Assembly (NCBI GenBank): GCA_013423325.1
Contig: BLJB01000275.1
Span: forward strand, 62,001-126,000
DNA: 64,000 nucleotides
Origin: Usnea hakonensis
Taxonomy: Eukaryota > Ascomycota > Lecanoromycetes > Lecanorales > Parmeliaceae
Direction: 5' to 3'
Positions 1-10,088 of the stretch are shown here, one piece after another (position 1 is the stretch's first letter; every line of letters begins with the position of its first letter). The notes beneath the pieces were generated by a model that was not told the origin of the DNA, searched no databases, and saw only the letters and a list, made by a program, of their open reading frames with translations. The position numbers and the translations under genes were made by a program.

Positions 1-1
1 G

Positions 2-439
2 AAAGCCTTGCGTGAATGTATCTCTGGCTTGCAATTGTCGGCCGAGATCCTGAGGAAGGAGAGGGCCGTTGGGATCATCCCAACCTCAGTACCAAGCTCT
101 CGAAGATTCACCCGTGAACAGTTAGAGGAGACCGTCCTAGTAACGCAGCAAATCGTTGAAATGTCACCCGCTGCGAGGAAGCTGCCGTTCTGCGCCTTCA
201 ACGGAGGCAATGACGTTTTCGTAGATATTGGTGACAAGGGATGGGGTGTCCTTGCATGCCAGCGTTATCTTGGCGGTATCGAGGGCAGCAAAACGTTACA
301 CGTTGGAGATCAATTCCTGTCCGCTGGCGCCAACGACTTCAAAGCAAGACTGGCATGTACAACGGCGTGGATAGCAAATCCTGGAGAGACCGTGCAGCTA
401 CTCGACGAGCTGACCACTCACAGCCAAGAACAAGGATAA
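2..439 (+). CDS. ISN1: IMP-specific 5'-nucleotidase, C-terminal part
   Basis: The reading frame is open from base 2, so the gene starts outside the window; 145 C-terminal residues remain and end at TAA 437-439. I recognise the conserved end of the fungal ISN1 family from GDQFLSAGANDF and KARLACTTAWIANP, preceded by NGGNDVFVDIGDKGWGV. ISN1 is a cytosolic HAD-like phosphatase that dephosphorylates IMP to inosine in purine salvage. The acidic NGGND and GDQF segments fit the metal-binding C-terminal part of the HAD fold. There is no intron in the visible part. Family assignment is confident; the start, N-terminal domain and regulation cannot be judged here. Confidence 0.9.
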   Translation, partial: KALRECISGLQLSAEILRKERAVGIIPTSVPSSRRFTREQLEETVLVTQQIVEMSPAARKLPFCAFNGGNDVFVDIGDKGWGVLACQRYLGGIEGSKTLHVGDQFLSAGANDFKARLACTTAWIANPGETVQLLDELTTHSQEQG

Positions 440-3298
440 TCCTGGAATGCTATATGATACTTTCGGTTTACCATGGGCCGGCTTTATGATGGGCCAAAAC
501 CCTTCGACCGGCGCGTTGTTCGGCTTCCGTTTATAGTACGCGCTATATCTCGATTGAAACAACAAATGCCGGCTTCAAACACGATAGACTTCAAGATACG
601 CGATACTTCCCCAAAGGCACGATTTCTCTGACACATAGCGCATCGGTAATACGGTGGTGCGTATTATTGCTTGCGCGTCCATCAAACCATCGGTCTCCAC
701 TAAACATCGACTTTTAGCATCAAGTTCTAGCACAATTCAGGAAACGCACAAAGCGCTCTTCTACAGGCTTACTTACTCAAGCTTCTGTTGCCATTTTTGT
801 TTCTGAATTCAGCCGCTTGATCTGGAGGGTTACTTTATTACCTGATGACGTCCCTATTTGGCATGCTTCTCATGTACACGACGCTCCTTTTTCGCATCTA
901 TCCTATCCAATAATGCTCTGTCGGGACCACATTATTTTCAAATTGGGCGTATTTTCTTAATTTTGCAAGGTCGCCATATGCCGTCTGCACTTCTGTCCAC
1001 AAGTACACTAGAGACTGAATTTGAAACCTTGAAACACAATCAGCAAGGCAAAAAGGAAAGGTTGCATTAACAATTATGAGATGTTTCGAGGAACGAGCAG
1101 TCTCGATCTTTCTCGATCTCGGTAACGGAGGTCTGCAATAAATGACAAGACCACAATTGATAGGCTTGTTAAATCTACTTGTGTTGGATCCAATGGTATC
1201 AACTTCGAGATGATGCAGTCTTTCGACCAGCGCCCAATCTATTACGAAATCATGTTCCCACCTTCCAGACCACAAAGACGGCTCTTTACTTCTCCCCCTC
1301 TTAAGACGAGGAGATGTTTTGTGAAATTTAGCAGCTGATTTGTAACTTGTTCAAAGTCGCATTTCAATTTTCATCTCTGCAAGCTATCGCACTTGGTTGG
1401 GACCCTTTCGACGCGTGGTTATCTTCAAAGTGGACTTGGCATCAAGTCCCGGTTCGACGCAACGGCGCAATAACGCATGCCAAACCCAGCTATGAGAATC
1501 TTCGCCGCGATGGTATACATCTTGACAGAAGAAGACGTCAATGCTCTCGAATACATTCACCCAACCTTACATCATCAACACTTCCGAGAGGTTTGTACTT
1601 TGGATATCGTCTTTCCCCACCAGGCTCCGTCCCGCAAGACTGTCAGGCTAAGCTACAAAGGACAAGGCGACACCAATATAATACAATACTTATCTTTATC
1701 ACATAAGCAGCCGAAGTGATATGTGGGGGGGTAAGCTATCAGTGAGGTAGACAGAGGTATGGCAGAGAGATGAAGAGGGATAGCAAAGGAGTGATTTGAC
1801 GAACTAGGCTCCGTTTTCAGCGGGTAGTTCTAGGTCCGAATACTCGCTGCTGGGGTCGGTTGGCGTATGCTGGGTGTTGGAGGAAGTGATATACTACGAT
1901 ATGATGTGGGACATAGTCATGGACTGACAGAAGTCACATACACCCCGCCCATCTGCCTATCAATCACTCACCATTTCCCCCAAAAACCTCTTCCTCCACC
2001 TCCTTATCTCCTCCCTCCCCAGAAACCCAATCACCATCAACATCACCTTCCCCCTCTCTTCCTCAAAACCTCTCAACCAGTCCCCTCCCTCAAAATGCCA
2101 CCTCAGCACAAGAACATCGCCCCCTCCACCCACATACCCACACAGCCCCCCACCTCTCCATCTTTATCGAACCACCATCCCTCTACCTTCATCTAATACA
2201 CCGTCCCGCCACCATTCCAATCCAATCCAATCCAATCTTACCCAACAGCCAAAAAGAAAAGAAAAACTCTGTGCGCTACAGCACCATAAACATCCTCCAC
2301 TCCCCAGTCCCAGGGTCCTGCGACACACACAACAACCGCAACCAGGTACTCATATCCCCTACCCAGGCTGATGCCCAGACCGAACGGGTTAGTACAAGAG
2401 GCTTTCTAAGATTGATACGCACATGTACTTCCGTTCCCATTTATACCCCGCGAGACGTCCAGAGAGCGTTGGGTTTACGTATCCAGCCGTGAATGGATTC
2501 ATAGCAGTGCTAAGTCCTACGACGTACTCCTGCTCGTATCCATACCCATACTCATACTCATACTCATACTCGTTATATAAGCTAGCTTGCTCGCTCGTGC
2601 AGAGATGAGAAGGGTGGGAGGGAAACGGGATGGGTTCAGGAGGAATTGGGGTTGTGTTTTTGAAGGGCTGGCTAGGGAGTGGAGGAGGGGGCTTGTTAAA
2701 GGTGTAGGGTGGGGTAGGGTGTTGGGGGAGGGATTACGGGATTACGGGTTTCATGTTTGGGGGTGGGACGTGGGTCGGGGGGAGGAGATGGGGATTTGGA
2801 GATGCGATTGGCATGGGTAGATGTTTGGGGGTTTACGGGGTTTGTGTAGAGGTTGAGGGGTCAAGGGGGAGGGGTTTATTTGTGGTGGGGTGGGGTTGGG
2901 GATAGGGGGAATGTGTGGTGTATGGAGATGAAAAGATATTTTGGCGTTGTTGCTGGATTGCTTCATTTCACCGATAAAGGAAGCTTGTCTATCCGAAGAT
3001 ACTCTTTTTCCTGCTGAGGGTTATATAGAAAGGACTGCATCGCCCGAAGGGGGGTTAGAAGGGATTAGAGGGTTCAGTGCTGAGAACATGCGGGAAGGAC
3101 ATGACCAGCAAACGAATTCCGATGAAGCGATGACACGTGTAGGGAAATCAGACGAAGAATAGACACTGATTTGGTGTTCTCTGTATTTGCGACTCTTTAC
3201 ATATCTCTTCAAGTTGTTTTCAATAGAGCTGTTTGACCCTCCAGCGCCTCCACCTTTCATTACTCGAAACCCTACTCCGTATCAATGTCTTCGGAGTC
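440..3298. other. Gene-poor stretch with low-complexity and skewed-strand DNA
   Basis: No convincing gene. The frame at 898-1275 (minus) lacks an ATG and may be a decayed fragment. Bases 1930-2200 are strongly pyrimidine-rich on the plus strand and 2590-2930 strongly purine-rich, so open frames there are compositional. Short repeats occur at 2214-2237 and 2541-2571. Confidence 0.6.
2541..2571. repeat. CATACT hexanucleotide microsatellite
   Basis: Five consecutive six-base units of the form CATACY, the last four identical. A TCCAA pentanucleotide repeat of four units lies at about 2214-2237. Both are ordinary simple repeats in noncoding DNA. Confidence 0.8.
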
Positions 3299-4753
3299 TC
3301 AAAGCTCTGGATCTGAAGCTAAGTTGGGATTTGAATCCGAATCTGAGCCTGCAGTTGAACCTGAGTCTGGACCTGAGTTTGAACCTGGTTCCGAATCCGA
3401 ATCCGAATCCGAATCCGAATCTGGATCTGGGAATTCCAGCAACTCATCCAAATATGGTTCCCACGATGCCCCTTGAAACAGAAAGGCATAAAGCGGATGT
3501 GACGCCGATACTGGATCCAGGTGTTGAAGGCCAGTGTCCTCAAAGAACACTTCGGGGTCGTCCCCACAGCCGAGATGGTGGACTTTGACAACTTGGATCG
3601 CACCTCCCCGGATTGCAACGAATACGTCCTGCCAGGAACCTCGGCTGAGCAGAACATCCAGCAAAACTAATTTGTGCAAAGTAGATCGATGACGTTTGAG
3701 AATCTTTGCAAGATCGCTGGCATAGGTACGAATCCCCCCTATTTCTAGACGGCGAAGTTGCTGCCAGGTGTTATCACCAAAAATGTCCGATATTGATGGG
3801 TATGCAAAGGGAGAACCATGCAGCTCGTATGTCCAGCATGAAAGTGATTCAAGGCTTTTCATTAAGCCTAAAAATTCCTTGCACTTCCCGGCGTCGAGTG
3901 CCTGCTGTAATCTAGGGAAGTCAAGGGTCTGGATAGATAATTGTATTTTCTTTGAATTGGCGACTAGCTTTTGAATTTGCTCACAAGCAACTGGGTCTTG
4001 AAGATCCATAATCAGGGTATCCAATTTGTAGAAAAATTGGCCCATATCAAGCTGAGTCCTGGCAAGAGATCGGCCTTGAAATACCGCTGTCAGGATCATG
4101 ACTGCGTGCTCCAAGTCATACTTGTACAGGCATGCGCTGTCTTGCCATATCTCACTGACCAAGGCGTCATCGGTAGATGGGACAGAGTATGTGGTAGGAG
4201 GCGTACGGACTGACGGGGACACTTCTTCTAAACGCGGAAAGCAACTTATGGCAGTCTTCAAGAGACTTCCCGCTTTGCCCAATAGTTGTTCTTGCTTTCT
4301 ATAGAGGGACACGTATTCAGCATAATGAAAGTCGATCGCGATTCCTTTATTTAACAGGTAAGTCATATAGTGGTGCCTGCGAATGTAACCCTCGGAATGA
4401 TCAGCACTCATTACTAGAGGCCTTGCTTTGTGTAGCCATTGCCCGAATGAATCTCTGTCCAGGAACTGGCCAAAGATAGCTTTTGGAGAAATTCCGACGG
4501 ATCGAACGCACATGCGGTAGCCAGGATGCTGGGAGATTGCCATTATTTTGGCATGGCTGGCTTCGGTAAAGTAAAGTGTGATATCTTCAAATAGATAGGC
4601 AGATGCTAACTGCAAGAGTCTCCTATTGGCAAGGCGTAAAGACCTTAATGTGCCAAGGTCCTTTTTGAATGACTTATCCTCAGGCTCCCACCATTTTTCG
4701 AGGGCGACTTGCGAGACGATAAGGTCCAGGACTTCTGTCGGTATATCTACCAT
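3299..4753 (-). CDS. F-box-like protein with Ser-Asp repeat tail
   Basis: Single-exon gene of 484 aa starting at ATG 4753. The N-terminus (MVDIPTEVLDLIVSQV, then LRSLRLANRRLLQLAS) has the look of the F-box domains of fungal proteins, which bind Skp1 and present substrates to an SCF ubiquitin ligase. The middle has leucine-rich stretches but no WD40 or Kelch pattern that I can see. The last 50 residues are a Ser-Asp/Glu-rich tail made by a GAATCC hexamer repeat. Substrate is unknown. The start is the first ATG and is followed directly by the F-box, which supports it. Family confidence is moderate because only the N-terminal motif is diagnostic. Confidence 0.75.
   Translation of the reverse strand: MVDIPTEVLDLIVSQVALEKWWEPEDKSFKKDLGTLRSLRLANRRLLQLASAYLFEDITLYFTEASHAKIMAISQHPGYRMCVRSVGISPKAIFGQFLDRDSFGQWLHKARPLVMSADHSEGYIRRHHYMTYLLNKGIAIDFHYAEYVSLYRKQEQLLGKAGSLLKTAISCFPRLEEVSPSVRTPPTTYSVPSTDDALVSEIWQDSACLYKYDLEHAVMILTAVFQGRSLARTQLDMGQFFYKLDTLIMDLQDPVACEQIQKLVANSKKIQLSIQTLDFPRLQQALDAGKCKEFLGLMKSLESLSCWTYELHGSPFAYPSISDIFGDNTWQQLRRLEIGGIRTYASDLAKILKRHRSTLHKLVLLDVLLSRGSWQDVFVAIRGGAIQVVKVHHLGCGDDPEVFFEDTGLQHLDPVSASHPLYAFLFQGASWEPYLDELLEFPDPDSDSDSDSDSEPGSNSGPDSGSTAGSDSDSNPNLASDPEL
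3389..3420 (-). repeat. GAATCC hexamer repeat coding for Ser-Asp
   Basis: About five head-to-tail six-base units inside the F-box gene. They read as alternating Ser-Asp on the coding strand and Glu-Ser on the other strand. Length is likely to vary between strains by slippage. Confidence 0.85.
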
Positions 4754-5571
4754 CCTAACGTTGTTTGAGGCGATTTGGGTATTATATCTGGTGCTGGGAA
4801 TGCGGCATAAGCAACATAGATAGTGTGGTAAGGCAGGCTTTCCAATTTGGAGGGGTTGGGTCAGTGACTAGGTATATATGAAAATGGTGATGCTGTTGTA
4901 GTAGAAAGATAATAGAGTACCAAGAAGGAAAGTAGAGCGAGAGGACATTGCAAAACCCTTGCCCTAAGCGCCAAGACTCTAGCCTTAAAATCCTAGAACG
5001 AAATCGACATTGTGTACAGTAGGTATGCAGCCTTTCATGTTTTTACCGGTCTTTGTCATCAAAGCTACTACAATGTCGAGAAGAGAATCAGCTCCTACAT
5101 CTTCGGGATCGAATAATTTCTTAGAAAGCACGTACTCTCATTCCCTGCTGCTCTCTGAAACGAACGCAGGATGCAGACGAGGAGCATACGACATCGCCTC
5201 TTACGAGGATGAGTCGAGTTGGCAAGGAACTAGGGAAATCCCCACAATAGAATCCAAAAGTTGCAGTCGAAGTCAAATTCGGAGAGCAGAGTTGAAAGTT
5301 ACGTGGTTTTGGAGGGATTTGCTATCCTCATCCGACGTTTCGAATAAAAGAAATTGTGGAGCATGGAAGGAGCTTCCCAGGTAAGCATGTTCACCAAACC
5401 CTGTTACCGAGGATTCCCGAAAGAACAATGATCGAACCCAATCAAGGTATCCATTCTCCACCTCAAGCAATCTAGATACATACCGACCTATTGACGCCGA
5501 AAGTGGCGACTCACGCTTCCCATACCAGTACCACCAGTGTCTCAACCACTGAAACCTTTTGTAGACTCGGA
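4754..5571. other. Intergenic, no gene seen
   Basis: Upstream region of the minus-strand F-box gene and downstream region of the BTB gene. An open frame at 5010-5384 (plus) has no recognisable content, so I do not call it. Confidence 0.5.
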
Positions 5572-6273
5572 TTAGAGTTCTATATCAAAGTCATTCAGCC
5601 CAGCTATCGTCTCCCGCCTTGCCAGAGCAATATGTCGCCAAACTTTAGATTCATCTCTAGCTCTCTCAACAGCCTCGAGAGAGCGCTGACGGACAAATTT
5701 CAGGATTACAAGCCCAATATTACCATTGTTGGACAAGAGCTCGCCCCAAGCCTCGCTGACAAGAATTTTATCGATGTGGTCTGAGCATGCTTGACCCACA
5801 ATGTCTCGTAGACCCATGTCGGTATCCGGCGTCGTGTCAAAGACTTTAGCGACGACAGCTGGGTAGTCCTTGCTCCATGCAATATGCGCTGAACTTTCGA
5901 AATTGATTTTCGCCAGTAGCTTCAGACCTTTAATGTCGTACTTGTCCGCGATGGAGTAGACGAGTGTATTTGCCATGAGATCGTGATACACCAGTGAGTG
6001 AGCATCTCCATTATAGTACTTGCCGGTGTAGAAGAACGTGATCATGCGCTCAACAGTGGCTGGATCGTCGTGCTCAAGCTGAAGGATTGAAGTTGATGAT
6101 TCTTTGAAACCGCTGTCGCACATGGCAGCGAGGACTTTGGATTGAGAGCATACGATTGCTCTGTGGGCTTTGAAAGAGCGATGCTGCGTGGTGATTGTGA
6201 GGTCTGAATATTTCTCCGAGCCAAAAAGGCTTTCCACACCCTCGACAATGCTCTTGTTCGGATCGAAAGACAT
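5572..6273 (-). CDS. BTB/POZ domain protein
   Basis: Single exon. I choose ATG 6273 (MSFDPNKS), giving 233 aa; an in-frame ATG at 6315 would add 14 residues without similarity. The BTB/POZ fold is seen in KYSDLTITTQHRSFKAHRAI, the FKAHRAIVCSQSKVL helix start, FKES, and YTGKYY. BTB domains mediate dimerisation and often link substrates to Cullin3 ubiquitin ligases. The C-terminal half is helical and is shared by many fungal stand-alone BTB proteins, for example DIVGQACSDHIDKIL, a motif also seen in the second BTB gene at 33 kb (DICRQHVQDIL). No partner domain is present, so the role is unknown. Confidence 0.88.
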   Translation of the reverse strand: MSFDPNKSIVEGVESLFGSEKYSDLTITTQHRSFKAHRAIVCSQSKVLAAMCDSGFKESSTSILQLEHDDPATVERMITFFYTGKYYNGDAHSLVYHDLMANTLVYSIADKYDIKGLKLLAKINFESSAHIAWSKDYPAVVAKVFDTTPDTDMGLRDIVGQACSDHIDKILVSEAWGELLSNNGNIGLVILKFVRQRSLEAVERARDESKVWRHIALARRETIAGLNDFDIEL

Positions 6274-6760
6274 GCTGGATCGTGATACTAGGATTACGGA
6301 GCTGTGTGCTGGCAATGATCTTCGACTTTTGAAGAGATTATGATCGGGCGAGGTGATATACCCAATAAAGTGCCAACAGAGAAACTTGACACCTCAAATG
6401 GCTGCATCTGACTACAACTAAGAGCCGAGTTTGATAACGACACACAGTATCTTTGTACATGTGTCAAGCAATTTATGATCAATAAGCTAGCTTTATGGAT
6501 ATTTTGTTCGAGGCCTAAGGATTCCTGTTACGTTCGGACTACACAAAGACATAAATTCGCTGTCACAATGACTTTCTCCAAGCAAAGAATAAAGGCATCG
6601 TGGCTAGAATAGGATCACTCCAAAGCAAACTATTTTGCGTCTCGTCCTAGGGACCGTTTCTATTAGGCATTTCAGCTTCTAACACGAGACTCCGACTACA
6701 GAAGCATCCTCCAACATCAGAACACCGTCGACTCACCCGAAAGTAAGTGAGCACCCCCCT
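6274..6760. other. Divergent intergenic region
   Basis: Separates the minus-strand BTB gene from the plus-strand RING gene and so must hold both promoters. I see no gene and no clear regulatory motif. Confidence 0.5.
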
Positions 6761-7579
6761 ATGGCTACAGTGTTCCTCCGTCGACTCCCCCGAATCCCCA
6801 GCTACGCTCTCCCCCCAGATGCAACCTGCCCAATCTGCACCCACACTTTCGAAAACCAGACCACTGACACCGGCACCTTCGAAAAGGCAGTGGTCCTCCC
6901 CTGTTCTGCCAACCACGTCTTCGGCCACGAATGCCTGAGCACCTGGCTCCACCACGGCCAAACCTGTCCCCTCTGCCGCTCCGCCCTTCCCCTCCTCCCC
7001 ACCTTTAAAACCCCTGCCCAGAACAACAACACAGACAGTTACTACTTCATCTTCGCTCTCGAAGAAAGTGACTTTCAAGACTGGGACACCTACTGGTACA
7101 CAACCTTCTGGCTCCTCCACCTCCATGCCCACCCCCCCACCACGCAAGCATGGGCCCAATATCAACGCGACTGGTACCTCGCCGCCACAACCTGGAACGC
7201 CGACATCCGTGCCCACACCATCGCTGCCCTCTCCGCCTCCCACCAAACACCCCCCGCCGTCCTCTCGGACGAAAACCAACTCCGCATCTCCGGCGCTGCA
7301 ATCCAAACGCTGCGGTTCCGCGAATACATACTGTACCTGCAATTCCAACCCAACGCCTCCGACCGACCGGAGTTGAAAGCCCCGCCGGAATATCCATTGA
7401 CGAGGGCTCAAGAGGAGATGCTGTTTTGGGAGCTGGAGAGGAGAGGGGCGTTTCTGGGACCGGAGGGGGGAAGGGGCGGGGAGTGGGAGGGATTGAGAGC
7501 TGTGGGGTGTGTGTGGTTTCCTTGTTGGGAGGTGGGGTGGCGGGGGGTAGGGGGGAGGTGGAGTCGGTTTGCTTGTTAG
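6761..7579 (+). CDS. RING-finger protein, putative E3 ubiquitin ligase
   Basis: Single exon, 272 aa, from ATG 6761. A RING finger occupies residues 23-72: C23-x2-C26, then C48, H52 and C58 in the LPCSANHVFGHECL segment, then C69-x2-C72 in CPLCRSAL. This resembles C3H2C3 RING fingers that bind E2 enzymes. The rest (residues 90-240) is rich in aromatic residues and has no domain I can name. The C-terminus is G/W-rich and lies in a purine-rich stretch, so the true end could differ by splicing. Long open frames on the opposite strand (6647-7411, 7047-7829) are by-products of high GC. Confidence 0.8.
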   Translation: MATVFLRRLPRIPSYALPPDATCPICTHTFENQTTDTGTFEKAVVLPCSANHVFGHECLSTWLHHGQTCPLCRSALPLLPTFKTPAQNNNTDSYYFIFALEESDFQDWDTYWYTTFWLLHLHAHPPTTQAWAQYQRDWYLAATTWNADIRAHTIAALSASHQTPPAVLSDENQLRISGAAIQTLRFREYILYLQFQPNASDRPELKAPPEYPLTRAQEEMLFWELERRGAFLGPEGGRGGEWEGLRAVGCVWFPCWEVGWRGVGGRWSRFAC

Positions 7580-7993
7580 GTGGGTGATTTGGTCTTGGGG
7601 GAGGTGCTTTGGGTGAGTGGAGAAGTTTTGGGAAAGGGGATAATATGTTTTGAAAAAAAATCAGTGTATAAATCCTAAAGAAGGTGGGAGTACTTTTTGG
7701 TAATACGAGGCGGCTTACCTTGCCTTGTGATAAGTATAATCGAAACGAAAAAGCGAGCGGCGATAAGAAATCAGAACCAATCAAACACTTCTCCACGGAT
7801 AACAATGTCTTAAAGTTTGCCCCTTGCAAATATATATAATCCTTTTTCCCTTCCCCTCGACATCACCCTTCACATTCTCTCCCCACGCTCCTTTCCGATC
7901 AGAACACTATTGAAGCGCAGCCCCTCCCCCTTCCCTTTCCCCTTCTCCCCATCTCCACTCCCACCATACCCTCCACCCCCAACCCACCGCACC
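7580..7993. other. Short convergent intergenic region
   Basis: Lies between the 3' ends of the RING gene and the P450 gene. It is T-rich around 7650 and pyrimidine-rich near 7930-7990. No gene seen. Confidence 0.5.
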
Positions 7994-10088
7994 CTACGTC
8001 ACCCTAGCCCTCACCCCCTTCGAATCAACCCTATACGCCGCATTGAAAAAGTCATGCTCAATCTCCACATCCCCTACCCCCGTCTCCCACAACTCCAGCT
8101 TGCCACCCACTCCCCCCGGATGAAAAAGCGCTGCGAGGGTGAGGTAGAGTTCGCAGTATGCTAGACTAGAAGGGGGGTGAGTTTGAGGCGTTTAATTGAT
8201 TGGGTGGGTGTTTGATTGAGGGGTTTGATCCTGGGGGGAAGATGGGGAGATTTGATTGGGTGGGGGGGAAGCATACTTCATGCCCAAACACTGCCGCGAG
8301 CCTTTCCCAAAGGCTACGAGATACTTGCGGAGATCGGTGCTCGAGGGCTGGAGCCAGCGGTCTGGGGAGAAGAGGCGCGGGTGGGGGAAGAGGTGGGGGT
8401 TGTTGTGGGTGTGGAAAGCGTCCATGCCGACGGGGGTCTGTGGGGAGGGGGGTGTTAGTTGGGGGGGATTGGAAGCGCTGAGGATTTGTGTACTTGATGG
8501 GGTTGGGGGTGACGTACGCCTTGTGGGATGGTCCATTCTTTGTATTGGAGTGCTACATCGGGGGAAATGCGTTGGAGCCGTTGGGGGACGCCATAGCCCC
8601 ATCTGCTTTGAGATCAGTACATTTTTGCCGTGGGTGGTTGCTGGTTTCGAGTGCAGGGCGGCGTAGTTGGAACTCACCTTAGACCTTCTAGAATGACTGC
8701 AGTCTGTCGAGCGGTGAGCGAGTACTAGAAACGGCTGCGCGTAGGATTAAGATGTTCAAGGATAGGGAAACTCACCAGATACGGTAGATGCTCGAGCTGA
8801 TTCCATTTGGGTCGTGAATCCAGACGCGGCATGACGGTCTTCAACTCCGTCTGTAGCTTCGCCAAGATATCCGCGTCGCTTACCACGTGGAATGTAATGA
8901 TTGTAAGAGCGTTAGCGACTGTCATGGAACTGTATCATTGCTTAGCACAATCGACCAATTGTGATGGTAGAGCAGGATCATGGATCGAAAGTACTTACCC
9001 AGCGCCAAAAACCGATATTCCTTCAGTCTCGAGACGGTCAACTGTCTTATCTTCTTCCCGTAATTGATCACTCGTGAGCAGCTCATAGAACACGGTCTTT
9101 TGGCCTTCGGGCTTTTTGCCCTCGGCGAGCTTGGCCTTGGCATCGATGATTTGAGCGCGAGCCAACTGTGACATCCTCAGTACAATGACAGATAAGATCT
9201 TCAAACATGAATAGAGTACCTTTCCTATGCTGAGTAATGCTCCCAGTTGAGGACTCATCATAGTAACAATACTCTGAGGAATTCTTCGAATCATAGGCTC
9301 TAGCCAGCCAAATTGCTTAATCATATGTGAAGTTTCAGAAGCATCAATCATCCCCTTATGCCAGAAAGGAGCAAAATCCGGACTGTCGATGAGGTTATAC
9401 GGCTTGGCAAAGGCATATTGTACAATAATATCTGCGGTAAGTGAAACGAAAACGTCGACTAGGTTGATGACAGTTCCAGATCCTCGAATAGCATCAAGAC
9501 GAGACACCAGTTTGTCAACAATGGTCTGGACCGTAGGCTCTAGCTGGTATACAGAAGCTTTGGAGAAGAATGGAGCTAATGCGCCACGTCGAGTGCGATG
9601 GAGCTCGTGGCTTTCGGTAGCGAAAGCTGACCAAGTCGGACCAAACCCTTTCATCGCCCATTCATACTTTTGTGTTCTCCTCGCGGACCCGACGGCATAC
9701 AATTCGTCGTAATACCTGGCATTATGAGTAACAAGAATGATGTATTCAGCTATAGAGCCATACTCAGGATCGTCAATGTGCAATTCAAAAGGGTTTATCC
9801 GAATGATGGGGCCTGGAAAATCCAATCAATGCTGTGCAACGAAGGCAATCCATACTCGGCGGATACATTACCGTATTGCTTGTGCATCTCCTCAATCTTC
9901 CACGTGTACCGGCCTCGCTTGACGACATCGTAGTAGAATTCAAACCAGAGCGTTAACGCCGCTAGTTTTGGGCCCGGGAACTTGGCTATGGGACTGAAAT
10001 ACAATCGATACACGCCTATGGCAATGCAATATATGGTAGAACAGCAGGCAACGAATACAGCAAGTGCAGGGACGGTGATAAGCGCCAT
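7994..10088 (-). CDS. Cytochrome P450 monooxygenase, eight exons
   Basis: Exons on the minus strand: 10088-9872, 9812-9220, 9165-8999, 8929-8776, 8703-8678, 8602-8518, 8437-8277, 8165-7994. All introns are GT-AG and the joined frame codes 524 aa. An N-terminal membrane anchor (residues about 3-25) is followed by a proline-rich FPGPKLAAL hinge. The I-helix segment reads FGAGSMTVAN, the ExxR motif is EGLR, and the heme loop is FGKGSRQCLGM with Cys464 as the thiolate ligand. The pattern resembles the fungal trichodiene-oxygenase/benzoate-hydroxylase-like group, ER-bound enzymes often used in secondary metabolism. No synthase is adjacent, so the substrate is unknown. The 54-bp intron at 9166-9219 would also be in frame if retained. 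Confidence 0.92.

Noticed and set aside
1867..2196. 109-codon Pro/His-rich frame
   Set aside because: The sequence is a pyrimidine-rich tract, so the frame is open by composition only.
3285..3476. Plus-strand Glu-Ser-rich frame
   Set aside because: It is the antisense reading of the F-box gene repeat tail.
6647..7829. Long open frames on the minus strand opposite the RING gene
   Set aside because: They are antisense to a GC-rich coding region, have low-complexity Pro/Ser or Gly/Val composition and show no domain.
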